Shown here: positions 41,637 through 49,158 of the stretch, piece by piece
Position numbering within the stretch: the first letter of the stretch is position 1
Layout: the number at the start of each line of letters is the position of its first letter
Assembly: GCF_030816895.1 (NCBI RefSeq)
Contig: NZ_JAUSYL010000001.1
Location: 1,860,001 to 1,924,000, forward strand
Length of the DNA stretch: 64,000 nt
Reading direction: 5' to 3'
Origin: Clavibacter sp. B3I6
GTDB taxonomy: Bacteria; Actinomycetota; Actinomycetes; Actinomycetales; Microbacteriaceae
Notes under the pieces: model-generated
Database searches by the model: none
Seen by the model: only the letters and a program-made list of their open reading frames with translations
Told to the model about the DNA's origin: nothing
Made by a program: the position numbers and the translations under genes

Positions 41637-41655
41637 TAAGCATAGCCTTACCTCA
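41637..41655. promoter_or_regulatory. DtxR/IdeR-type iron box
   Basis: On the minus strand the 19-mer TGAGGTAAGGCTATGCTTA matches the known DtxR/IdeR consensus (TWAGGTWAGSCTWACCTWA) at 16 of 19 positions. It overlaps a TATGCT -10-like hexamer just upstream of the siderophore-transport operon. Confidence 0.8.
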
Positions 41656-41705
41656 CCTAGTGGCTCGACCCCGCCTCGGGACGCCGGCCCGGCGCAGCCC
41701 GGTGG

Positions 41706-42725
41706 TCAGCGCGGCCGCGCCACCGTCGACCCGCGCACGATGAGCTCGAAGCCCATCGTCTCCGTGCGGAAGGCGCCCGCGCCCGCGCCGCGCTCGATCC
41801 GCTCGGCCAGCATCTCGACCGCCCGGCGCGCGATGGCGCGGCGGCCGGGCGACACGGTGGTGAGCGGCGGCTGCGCGAAGCGGGAGTCGGTCGTGTCGTC
41901 GAGGCCCGCGACGGCCACGTCCTCGGGCACGCGGAGGCCCCGCTCCTGCAGCATCCACTGGGCGCCGAGCGCGAGCGAGTCGTTGAACCCGAACACGGCG
42001 TCGAGCTCGACGCCGTCGTCGAGGAGGCGGGCCATCGCGGCCGCGCCGTTCTCGCGGCGCCAGGGGCCGGGATCCACCTGCAGGCGCGGGTCGACCGGGA
42101 TGCCGGCCGCGGCGAGCGCGTCCTCCGCGCCGCGCCGGCGGAGCGCCGAGCCCGACGGCTCGTCCGCGTCGCGCACGCCGATGAGCGCGATGCGGCGCCG
42201 GCCGGTCTCGACGAGGTGCGCGACCGCGGCGCGCGCCGCGTCCCGGTCGGCGATGAGCACCTGGTCGGCGAGCCCCGCGAGGAAGCGCTGGCCGATCATC
42301 ACGAGCGGCACGTTCAGGTCGATGACGCCGGCGTCCTCCTGGTGCAGCGCGAGCGGCTCGTAGATCACGCCGTCGAGCACCTGGCGGTGCAGTCCCGAGA
42401 GGGCGCCGATCTCGCGGTCGCGCCGCCCCGCCGTCGTCTCGACGAGCACGCTGAGGCCGAGCTCGTCGGCCGCGTCGATGACGTCCTGCGCGAGCGGCGC
42501 CAGGTACGCGCTGTCGAGCTCGGGGATCACCAGCGCGATCATGCGCGACCGGCCCGAGCGGAGGTTCCGGGCGGAGACGTTCATCCGGTACCCGAGCTCG
42601 GCGACGGCGGCCTCGATCCGCGCCCGCGTCTCGTCGCGCATGTACGGGTAGCCGTTGAAGAAGTTGCTGACGGTCTTGATGGAGACGCCGGCGGCCTTCG
42701 CGACGTCGCTCATCGTGGCCGCCAT
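41706..42725 (-). CDS. LacI-family transcriptional regulator
   Basis: 339 aa with a complete LacI helix-turn-helix (TMSDVAKAAGVSIKTVSNFFNG, hinge helix ARNLRSGRSRMIALVIPEL) and a periplasmic-binding-like sugar domain (GVIYEPLAL, RRIALIGVRD, VFGFNDSLALGAQWML, VAVAGLDDTTDSRFAQPPLTTV). ATG 42725 follows GGGGAG. Placed downstream of the CUT1 sugar importer on the same strand and likely its regulator through the two operators at 46623-46656. Separated from the importer only by the inserted SnoaL-like gene. Confidence 0.92.
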   Translation of the reverse strand: MAATMSDVAKAAGVSIKTVSNFFNGYPYMRDETRARIEAAVAELGYRMNVSARNLRSGRSRMIALVIPELDSAYLAPLAQDVIDAADELGLSVLVETTAGRRDREIGALSGLHRQVLDGVIYEPLALHQEDAGVIDLNVPLVMIGQRFLAGLADQVLIADRDAARAAVAHLVETGRRRIALIGVRDADEPSGSALRRRGAEDALAAAGIPVDPRLQVDPGPWRRENGAAAMARLLDDGVELDAVFGFNDSLALGAQWMLQERGLRVPEDVAVAGLDDTTDSRFAQPPLTTVSPGRRAIARRAVEMLAERIERGAGAGAFRTETMGFELIVRGSTVARPR

Positions 42726-42814
42726 CCGCTCCCCCTCGTCCGGGCGCTCCCGCCGCGGATCCTCGTCCGGCCGCGCGCGCCGCCCCCAGCCTGGCATGCG
42801 GGCCGGGCGGCGGC

Positions 42815-42843
42815 GGCGGCGGCCCTACTTCACCGCGCCGCTG
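42815..42843. repeat. 29-bp direct repeat, copy 1
   Basis: Identical to 43407-43435, with core CCCTACTTCACCGCGCCGCTG-type sequence. The second copy is the 3' end of the sugar permease gene (codons for SGAVK and its stop). Together they bracket the SnoaL-like gene at a distance of 592 bp. Confidence 0.9.
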
Positions 42844-42888
42844 CTCGACGGTGCGACGCCGGCAGCGACACCGGTCGGCCCGGCGCGG

Positions 42889-43353
42889 TCACGGGCGATC
42901 GAACCTCAAGCGGGTCTCGCTCGCGTCGGGCGCCGCGTCGATGTCGAACCGGGCGCTGGCGTCACGGTGCGCGATGAACCACTGCCCACCCACGCGGCGG
43001 TACTCGTCCCGGTAGGTTCCTCCCGTCCTCACCCACCGGCCGGAGTGCAGGCGCACGGTGGCAGCGACATCGCATTCGCCCCGGGCATGGTCGCCATCGA
43101 TCCAGATGCTGTGGTTGGTGGTCCAGTGGACGTACTGCGCGAACGTCGTCCATTGGGCTCGGACCACCTCAGCGATCGCCTCATGACCCTCGTAGCTCAC
43201 CTCGTCGCCCATCCGCCACACGGCGTCCGGTGCCCACACGGCGAGGAAGCGGTCGAGATCCCGCTTGTCCGCACCGTGGCAGTACTCCGCGGCCAGCCGA
43301 CGGATGGCGAGCTCGCTCTCGATCCGGTCCAGGCGCGTGTCGAGGTCGGTCAC
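42889..43353 (-). CDS. SnoaL-like / NTF2-fold protein
   Basis: 154 aa from the GTG at 43353 (7 nt after AAGGG; a GTG 6 nt upstream is the alternative). Pattern of SnoaL_4 proteins: LAAEYCHGADKRDLDRFLAVWAPDAVW, then a beta-sheet with THxS-like TTNHSIWIDGDHARGECDV and SGRWVRTGGTYRDEYRRV, and a WFIAHR ending. These form cone-shaped cavities used by isomerases, dehydratases or as binding proteins. Visibly lower GC than its neighbours and bracketed by 29-bp direct repeats, so probably a recent insertion into the sugar locus. Confidence 0.85.
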   Translation of the reverse strand: MTDLDTRLDRIESELAIRRLAAEYCHGADKRDLDRFLAVWAPDAVWRMGDEVSYEGHEAIAEVVRAQWTTFAQYVHWTTNHSIWIDGDHARGECDVAATVRLHSGRWVRTGGTYRDEYRRVGGQWFIAHRDASARFDIDAAPDASETRLRFDRP

Positions 43354-43406
43354 CAGCACACCCTTCCACGGATGCGACGGACCCGGCCAGCCGCCGCGGC
43401 ACGCCG

Positions 43407-43435
43407 GGCGGCGGCCCTACTTCACCGCGCCGCTG
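43407..43435. repeat. 29-bp direct repeat, copy 2
   Basis: Exact copy of 42815-42843. It contains the stop codon (43417-43419) and last codons of the sugar permease gene, so this copy is the native one. Confidence 0.9.
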
Positions 43436-44316
43436 ATGAGCCCGGCCACGTAGTAGCGCTGCAGCAGCAGGTAGAGCACGACGCACGGGATCACCGTCAC
43501 GGCGACGCCCGTCTGCATCAGGCCCCAGTCGACCGAGTTGTTCTGGCCGGCCGAGAGGATCTGCAGGCTCACCGGCAGCGTGTACAGGCTCTGGTCGGTG
43601 ATGAGGATGAGCGTCGCGAAGAAGTCGTTCCACGCCGAGAAGAAGGTGAGGAGCGCGGTCGAGACGATGCCCGGGACGGCGATGGGCAGCATCACCCGGC
43701 GCATGGCCTGCAGGGGCGTGTTCCCGTCGATGAGCGCCGCCTCCTCGAGGCTCGCCGGCACGGCCTGGAAGGAGTTCCGCATGAGGAAGATCCCGAACGG
43801 CAGGTTGAACGTGGCGAGCACGAGCGAGAGGCCGAGGAGGCTGTTGTCGAGGTCGAGCTCGATGAGCGTCAGGAACAGCGGCGTGATGATCGCCTGGAAC
43901 GGGATCATGAACGTGATCAGCACCACGAAGAACACCACGTCGCTCCCCCGGAACGGCAGGCGCGCGAACGCGTAGCCGGCGAGGGTCGACACGACGACCG
44001 TGATCGCCGTGACGAGCACCGACACGATGACGCTGTTTCCGAGGCTCGTCACGAGATCGAGGCCGCCGGTCGGCTGCAGCAGGCGCTCGAGGTTGCCGAG
44101 GCCGAACGAGCCGTCCTGCGCGGTGAGCGCCTGGCCGAGCATGATCCCGAGCGGGTAGAGGAACAGCAGCGCGACGCACGCGCACGCGACGTACCAGGCG
44201 ACGCGCGGCATGGAGGCGCGGACGGCGCCGAGGCCGCGGCGGTCGCGGCCGCGCACCTCCCGGGCGGGAGCGGCGGCGGACGCGGGGACGGGACGGGCGG
44301 GGGCCTGGGTGCTCAT
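43417..44316 (-). CDS. Carbohydrate ABC transporter permease (CUT1, MalG-type)
   Basis: 299 aa, six helices. Contains the EAA-type coupling motif EEAALIDGNTPLQAMRRVMLPIAVPGI and the TLAGYAFARLPFRG segment typical of MalG/AraQ permeases. ATG 44316 overlaps the stop of the MalF-type gene (ATGA). The basic N-terminus (1-40) is cytoplasmic. Works with 44313-45263 and the lipoprotein at 45260 to import an oligosaccharide; the divergent GH127 gene points to arabinose-containing substrates. Confidence 0.94.
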   Translation of the reverse strand: MSTQAPARPVPASAAAPAREVRGRDRRGLGAVRASMPRVAWYVACACVALLFLYPLGIMLGQALTAQDGSFGLGNLERLLQPTGGLDLVTSLGNSVIVSVLVTAITVVVSTLAGYAFARLPFRGSDVVFFVVLITFMIPFQAIITPLFLTLIELDLDNSLLGLSLVLATFNLPFGIFLMRNSFQAVPASLEEAALIDGNTPLQAMRRVMLPIAVPGIVSTALLTFFSAWNDFFATLILITDQSLYTLPVSLQILSAGQNNSVDWGLMQTGVAVTVIPCVVLYLLLQRYYVAGLISGAVK

Positions 44317-45263
44317 GAGTGGTCCGAGTTCCTGAGGAGCAGCATCTGCGCTGCGCTGACGAGGCCGAGGACGACCATGAGGATGATGGAGAGCGCGGCC
44401 CCGTAGCCGAGGTCGAGCCGGATGAACGACGAGCGGTAGATCTCGTACACGGCCGTGATCGTGCTGTTGTCCGGCCCGCCGCTCGTGAGGATGTAGAACT
44501 GGTCGAACGCCAGCAGCGACCCGGCCACGCTGAACACCAGCACGAGCGCGAGGGTCGGCCGCAGCAGCGGCAGCGTGATGTGGAAGAAGCGCTGCCAGCG
44601 GGTGGAACCGTCCACCTCGGCGGCCTCGTTCACCTCCTGCGGGATCGACTGGAAGCCCGAGAGCAGCAGGAGCATCTGCAGCCCCGCCGCCTTCCACGCC
44701 ACCATGCTCACGACCACGAGGAACGCGGTCGCGGTGCCGCCGAACATGTTCGTGGAGACGTCGAGGAGCCCGAGGCCCGCGAGCGTCTTCATCGTCGGGC
44801 CGATCACCGGCTGCCACATGAAGAGGAAGAGGTAGCTCGCGGAGGCGAGGCCCACGACCACCGGCAGGAAGTAGATCGACTGGAAGACGCGCGCCGCGCG
44901 GGTGCGGCGCTGGATGAGGAGCACGAGCACCAGCCCGATCACGAGCAGCACGGGCGTGACGATCACCGTGTACAGCAGCGTGAAGCCGACCGCCCGGAGG
45001 AACGCCTGGTCCTGGAACGCCTCGATGTAGTTCGCGAGTCCCGTGAAGGCCCGGTTGCCGAGCAGCGGCCAGGTGAAGGTGGACATCGCGACGGTGCGCA
45101 GCAGCGGCCACAGGAAGAACGTGACGAGCATGACGAGCGCCGGCAGGGTGAGGAGGACGCCGGTGCGGCGTCGCCGCCTGGCCATGGCGCCGCGGTCGCG
45201 CACGGCCGCGCGGGCCGGGGACGCGACGGCGCCCTCCAGCCGGGTGATGACGGGTGCGGTCAC
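44313..45263 (-). CDS. Carbohydrate ABC transporter permease (CUT1, MalF-type)
   Basis: 316 aa, six helices with the MalF-like first helix and FFLWPLLRTVAMSTF motif, and the EAA loop NEAAEVDGSTRWQRFFHITLPLLRPTL. GTG 45263 overlaps the binding-protein stop (GTGA). Forms the heterodimeric channel with the MalG-type partner downstream. The cognate ATPase is not in the operon, as is usual for actinobacterial CUT1 systems, which share an MsiK-type ATPase encoded elsewhere. Confidence 0.94.
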   Translation of the reverse strand: MTAPVITRLEGAVASPARAAVRDRGAMARRRRRTGVLLTLPALVMLVTFFLWPLLRTVAMSTFTWPLLGNRAFTGLANYIEAFQDQAFLRAVGFTLLYTVIVTPVLLVIGLVLVLLIQRRTRAARVFQSIYFLPVVVGLASASYLFLFMWQPVIGPTMKTLAGLGLLDVSTNMFGGTATAFLVVVSMVAWKAAGLQMLLLLSGFQSIPQEVNEAAEVDGSTRWQRFFHITLPLLRPTLALVLVFSVAGSLLAFDQFYILTSGGPDNSTITAVYEIYRSSFIRLDLGYGAALSIILMVVLGLVSAAQMLLLRNSDHS

Positions 45264-46546
45264 TTCTCGTCCTCCTCGACGTAGACGACGGAGTCGAGGA
45301 TGCGCTGCGCCTCCGCCTGGGCCTCGCGCTGCGCCTCCTCGATGCCGCCGCGGAACACGGACTGCGAGATCAGGTTCACCCAGACCCCGTTGTTGTCGTT
45401 GAACAGCTCGTTCTCGACCGGGCTGAAGGGCACGTGGCCCACCCGGAGCGCGTCCGCGAACACCGCGTAGCGGGGATCCTGCGGGACGTAGACGGAGTCG
45501 AGCAGGTCGGTGCGGATGGGCACCACGGACTGCTCGGCGAGGATCGTCTGCGCCTCCTCGCCCGTCGCCCACTCCACGAACTCCCACGCGCCGTCGACGT
45601 CGTCGGAGCCGTCGAGGATCGCGAGGGTGTCGCCGCCGCCGAAGCTCGCGGATCCGCCGTCCCTCCCGGGCAGCGGCGTGACGCCGAAGTCCACCTTCCC
45701 GCCGGCGACGAGCGCGCCCATGGTGGCGGTGCCGTCGGCGATCATGCCGACCGTGCCCTGCTGGAAGGCCGTCGCGGTGTTGGGGCCGGCGTCGGTCTGC
45801 GCGAGCGACGGCATGCTGCCGTCGGTCCACATGCCGCGGAGGAGCTCGAGGCCCTGGGCGACCTCGGGGCTGTCGAGGGTGGCCTCGCGGCCGTCGGCGG
45901 TGAGCACGTCGCCGCCGCTCCCCCAGATGAGCGGCGTGAAGCCGAAGATGAGGCAGCCGCCGCACGCGCCGGGGATGGAGTAGCCGTACTTCCCGTCGCC
46001 CAGGGCGCTGATGGCCTTCGCGGCCGCGCGGATCTCGGCGTGCGTCGTCGGCGGGCGCTCGGGATCCAGCCCCGCCTCGGCGAAGAGCGCCTTGTTGTAG
46101 AAGAGCACGGACGCGTCGCCCGTGAACGGCACGCCGTAGGTGCGGTCGTCGAAGGACGTGACCGACGCGTGGGCGGGGCTGAAGTCGTCCGCGTAGGGCA
46201 GCGCGTCCACCCGGTCGGTGATGTCGACGAGGGCGCCGGCCTGCGCGAAGTACGGCGTGAAGACGAGGTCGAGGGCCGCGATGTCCGGCGGGTCGCCGCC
46301 CGCGATGGAGGTCGCGAGCTTCTGCACGTAGCTGGGGGAGGGCACGAGCGTGATCTCCACCTGCGTGTCGTGGGTCGCGTTGTACGCGTCGGCGAGCGGC
46401 TCGACGAGCGCCTTCTCGTAGTCGCGGATCCAGAGGGTGACGGTGCCGTCGGCGTCGTCGCCCTCCCCCGCGGAGCAGCCGGTGAGCGCGAGGCCCGTGA
46501 TCATCAGGGTCGCCGCGGCGACCGCCCTCGTCCTGGTCCGCCTCAT
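45260..46546 (-). CDS. Carbohydrate ABC transporter substrate-binding lipoprotein
   Basis: 428 aa. Signal peptide with LTGC lipobox (Cys about 23), then a class I-type solute-binding fold: VTLWIRDYEKALVEPLADAYNA, AGGDPPDIAALDLVFTPYFAQAG, TYGVPFTGDASVLFYNKALFAEAG, GTVGMIADGTATMGALV. Start at 46546 beats the upstream GTG at 46603 because it begins the signal peptide. First gene of the leftward sugar-import operon, transcribed from the region holding the LacI-type operators. Confidence 0.93.
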   Translation of the reverse strand: MRRTRTRAVAAATLMITGLALTGCSAGEGDDADGTVTLWIRDYEKALVEPLADAYNATHDTQVEITLVPSPSYVQKLATSIAGGDPPDIAALDLVFTPYFAQAGALVDITDRVDALPYADDFSPAHASVTSFDDRTYGVPFTGDASVLFYNKALFAEAGLDPERPPTTHAEIRAAAKAISALGDGKYGYSIPGACGGCLIFGFTPLIWGSGGDVLTADGREATLDSPEVAQGLELLRGMWTDGSMPSLAQTDAGPNTATAFQQGTVGMIADGTATMGALVAGGKVDFGVTPLPGRDGGSASFGGGDTLAILDGSDDVDGAWEFVEWATGEEAQTILAEQSVVPIRTDLLDSVYVPQDPRYAVFADALRVGHVPFSPVENELFNDNNGVWVNLISQSVFRGGIEEAQREAQAEAQRILDSVVYVEEDEK

Positions 46547-46622
46547 CGCGCTCCTCGGGTGTCGTGATGCTCGGCCCCGAGGGGCGCGGCCGCCTGGCCG
46601 CACGCACCGCCCTGGTGCCTTC

Positions 46623-46656
46623 TACATCGTTGTACTAGATTATGTGCATCGATGTA
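46623..46656. promoter_or_regulatory. Two LacI-type operators
   Basis: TACATCGTTGTA (46623-46634) and TGCATCGATGTA (46645-46656) agree at 10 of 12 positions, have the central CG typical of LacI-family sites and are 22 bp (two helical turns) apart. They lie between the divergent importer operon and the GH127 gene. Confidence 0.7.
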
Positions 46657-46753
46657 CTGCCCGTCAAGGGCGGGTCGATGGGCCCGGATCGCGTCCGGGA
46701 CCCGTCCACGGCACCGTCGCCGCGGACGACGCCGCCGCCACGTGAGGATCCCG

Positions 46754-49090
46754 ATGACCATCGCCCCCGCCACCCCGCGTCCCGCCGCCGACCTCCCCGG
46801 CGCCGTCCGCTCGTTCCCGCTCTCCGCCGTGCGGCTCGGCGACGGCCCCCTCCGGCACGCGCAGCTCCTCGACGTCGAGTACGTGCTGCGCCTGGATCCC
46901 GACCGCCTCCTCGCGCCCTTCCTGCGCGAGGCCGGGCTCGACTCCCCCGTGCCGAGCTACGGCAGCTGGGAGGCGATCGGCCTCGACGGGCACATCGGCG
47001 GCCACCTCCTGTCCGCGCTCGCGCAGCTCCACGCCGCGACCGGCGACCCGCGCCTCCTCCCCCGCCTCGAGCACATGCTCGACGTGCTCGAGCGCTGCCA
47101 GGAGGCGGCGGGCGACGGCTGGCTCGGCGGCGTGCCCGACGGCCGCGAGTTCGGCCGCACCATCGCCGAGGGCCGGATCGACGCGGACACCTTCGACCTC
47201 GAGGGCCGGTGGGTGCCGCTCTACAACCTGCACAAGACGCTCCGCGGGCTGATCGACGCCCACGCGCACACGGGATCGGCGCGCGCCCTGCGCATGGCCG
47301 AGGGCATGGCCGGCTGGTGGCTCGGCGTCTCCGCGCACCTGGACGACGACGCGTTCGAGGGCATGCTCGCCACCGAGCACGGCGGCATGGCCGACGCGTT
47401 CGCGACGCTCGCGGGGATCACCGGCCGCGAGGACCTGCTGCGGGAGGCCGGGCGGTTCGCGCAGCGCGCCCTCGTGGATCCGCTCGCCGCCGGCCGCGAC
47501 GAGCTCGACGGCCTGCACGCGAACACGCAGATCCCGAAGGTGATCGGCGTCGAGCGCCTCGGGCGGATGACGGGAGACGCCCGGCTCCTCGCCGCCTCCG
47601 ACGCCTTCTGGGACTCCGTCGTGCACCGGCGGAGCGTCGTGATCGGCGGGAACAGCGTGCGCGAGCACTTCCACCCGTCGCGCGACTTCGCGCCCATGGT
47701 GCTCGACGAGCAGGGACCGGAGACCTGCAACAGCTACAACATGCTCGAGCTCGCGCGGCTGCGGTTCGAGCGGACCGGGGATCCCGCGATCCTCGACCAG
47801 GTCGAGCGCACGACGCTCAACCACGTCCTCTCCACGCAGCACCCGGAGCACGGCGGGCTCGTGTACTTCACGTCGCTGCGGCCTGCGCACCCGCGCGTGC
47901 ACTCGGTGGCGGAGGAGTCGATGTGGTGCTGCGTCGGCACGGGCATGGAGAACCACGCGCGCTACGGCGAGCAGGTGTTCGCGCACGCGGACGACGCGCT
48001 GCTCGTGGACCTGTACGTGCCGGCCGAGCTCGACTGGGCCGAGCGGGGGATCCGCGCGCGCGTCGACGGCGACGTGGTGCGGACCGGCGAGGCGACCGTG
48101 ACGGTCGACGCCGCCGCTCCCGCGGACCTGGAGCTGCGGCTGCGGCGGCCGGGGTGGGCGACGTCGATGGAGGTGCGCGTCGACGGCCGGCCGGTGCCGG
48201 TCGTGCCGGGTGCCGCCGCCGTGCCCATCCGCCGCACGTGGTCCGGCGAGACCGTCGTCACCGTGCGCCTCGGGATGGAGGTGCGCGCCGAGCGCCTGCC
48301 CGACGGATCCGCGTGGACGTCGTTCACGTACGGCCCGCTCGCGCTGGCCTCGCGCGACGGCCGGGACGGCATCACGACCTCGCTCGCCGAGGACACGCGC
48401 ATGGGGCACGTGACGCCGGCGCCGAAGGTGCCGCTCGAGCGGACGCCCGTGATCACCGCGGCCGATCCCGCCGACGCCGCCACGCTCGTCGACCGCGCCG
48501 CGCTGGCGTTCCGGTTGGACGCCTGGCGCGGCGACGAGCGGGTGGCGGTCGCGCTCGAGCCGTTCGCGGGGATCCACGACGAGCGGACGACGCTGGTCTG
48601 GCCGACCGGCGCCGACCCGGTCGCGCGGGCGGCCGAGCTGCGCGCGATGGACGCCGCGGGCACCGACGCCGAGGTCGTCGACCGGGTCGCGGCCGGCGAG
48701 CAGCAGCCGGAGGTCGACCACGGCTTCCGCGGGTCGGCGACCCGCGCGGGCGGGAGCGACGGCCGGCACTGGCGGAGCGCGACCGGCTGGTTCTCCTACC
48801 TCCTGCGGGATCCGCTCGGCGAGGCCGCGTCGGTGCGCCTGCGGTTCCGCGGCGATGCCGCCGAGCCCGGTGCGGGGCAGGTCGTGCGCGTCGGCGGGAT
48901 CGTCGCGGATCCCGACGGCGCCGTGCCCGTCGGCCGTGACGGGGACGACGACGTGGTCGACCTGGCCCTCACCGACGCCATGCGCGCGGGCGCGTCCGGG
49001 GGCGCGGTCGAGGTCGCGATCCACGCCGCGCCGGGCGGCCGGACCCGCGACCTCGTCGAGGTGCAGATCCGGCGCGCCGCCGCGGGCTGA
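46754..49090 (+). CDS. Glycoside hydrolase family 127 (DUF1680), probable beta-L-arabinofuranosidase
   Basis: 778 aa. (Alpha/alpha)6-barrel enzyme: SYGSWEAIGLDGHIGGHLLSAL, WVPLYNLHKTLRGLIDA, NTQIPKVIG, then the catalytic/zinc cluster: GPETCNSYNMLELARLRF (Glu and Cys about 324-325) and SMWCCVGTGMENHARYG (Cys pair about 392-393), as in HypBA1, where one Cys is nucleophile. No signal peptide, so it acts on imported oligosaccharides. ATG 46754 has GAGGA upstream. Divergent from the CUT1 importer over shared LacI-type operators. Confidence 0.92.
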   Translation: MTIAPATPRPAADLPGAVRSFPLSAVRLGDGPLRHAQLLDVEYVLRLDPDRLLAPFLREAGLDSPVPSYGSWEAIGLDGHIGGHLLSALAQLHAATGDPRLLPRLEHMLDVLERCQEAAGDGWLGGVPDGREFGRTIAEGRIDADTFDLEGRWVPLYNLHKTLRGLIDAHAHTGSARALRMAEGMAGWWLGVSAHLDDDAFEGMLATEHGGMADAFATLAGITGREDLLREAGRFAQRALVDPLAAGRDELDGLHANTQIPKVIGVERLGRMTGDARLLAASDAFWDSVVHRRSVVIGGNSVREHFHPSRDFAPMVLDEQGPETCNSYNMLELARLRFERTGDPAILDQVERTTLNHVLSTQHPEHGGLVYFTSLRPAHPRVHSVAEESMWCCVGTGMENHARYGEQVFAHADDALLVDLYVPAELDWAERGIRARVDGDVVRTGEATVTVDAAAPADLELRLRRPGWATSMEVRVDGRPVPVVPGAAAVPIRRTWSGETVVTVRLGMEVRAERLPDGSAWTSFTYGPLALASRDGRDGITTSLAEDTRMGHVTPAPKVPLERTPVITAADPADAATLVDRAALAFRLDAWRGDERVAVALEPFAGIHDERTTLVWPTGADPVARAAELRAMDAAGTDAEVVDRVAAGEQQPEVDHGFRGSATRAGGSDGRHWRSATGWFSYLLRDPLGEAASVRLRFRGDAAEPGAGQVVRVGGIVADPDGAVPVGRDGDDDVVDLALTDAMRAGASGGAVEVAIHAAPGGRTRDLVEVQIRRAAAG

Positions 49091-49120
49091 CGGAGCCGAC
49101 CGGTCCGGTCGCGCCGCGGA

Positions 49121-49156
49121 GCGCCCGCGTCAGCCGGGGCGCCCGCGTCAGCCGGG
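49121..49156. repeat. 18-bp tandem duplication
   Basis: GCGCCCGCGTCAGCCGGG occurs twice head to tail (49121-49138, 49139-49156) between the convergent GH127 and beta-mannosidase stops. Confidence 0.9.
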
Positions 49157-49158
49157 GA

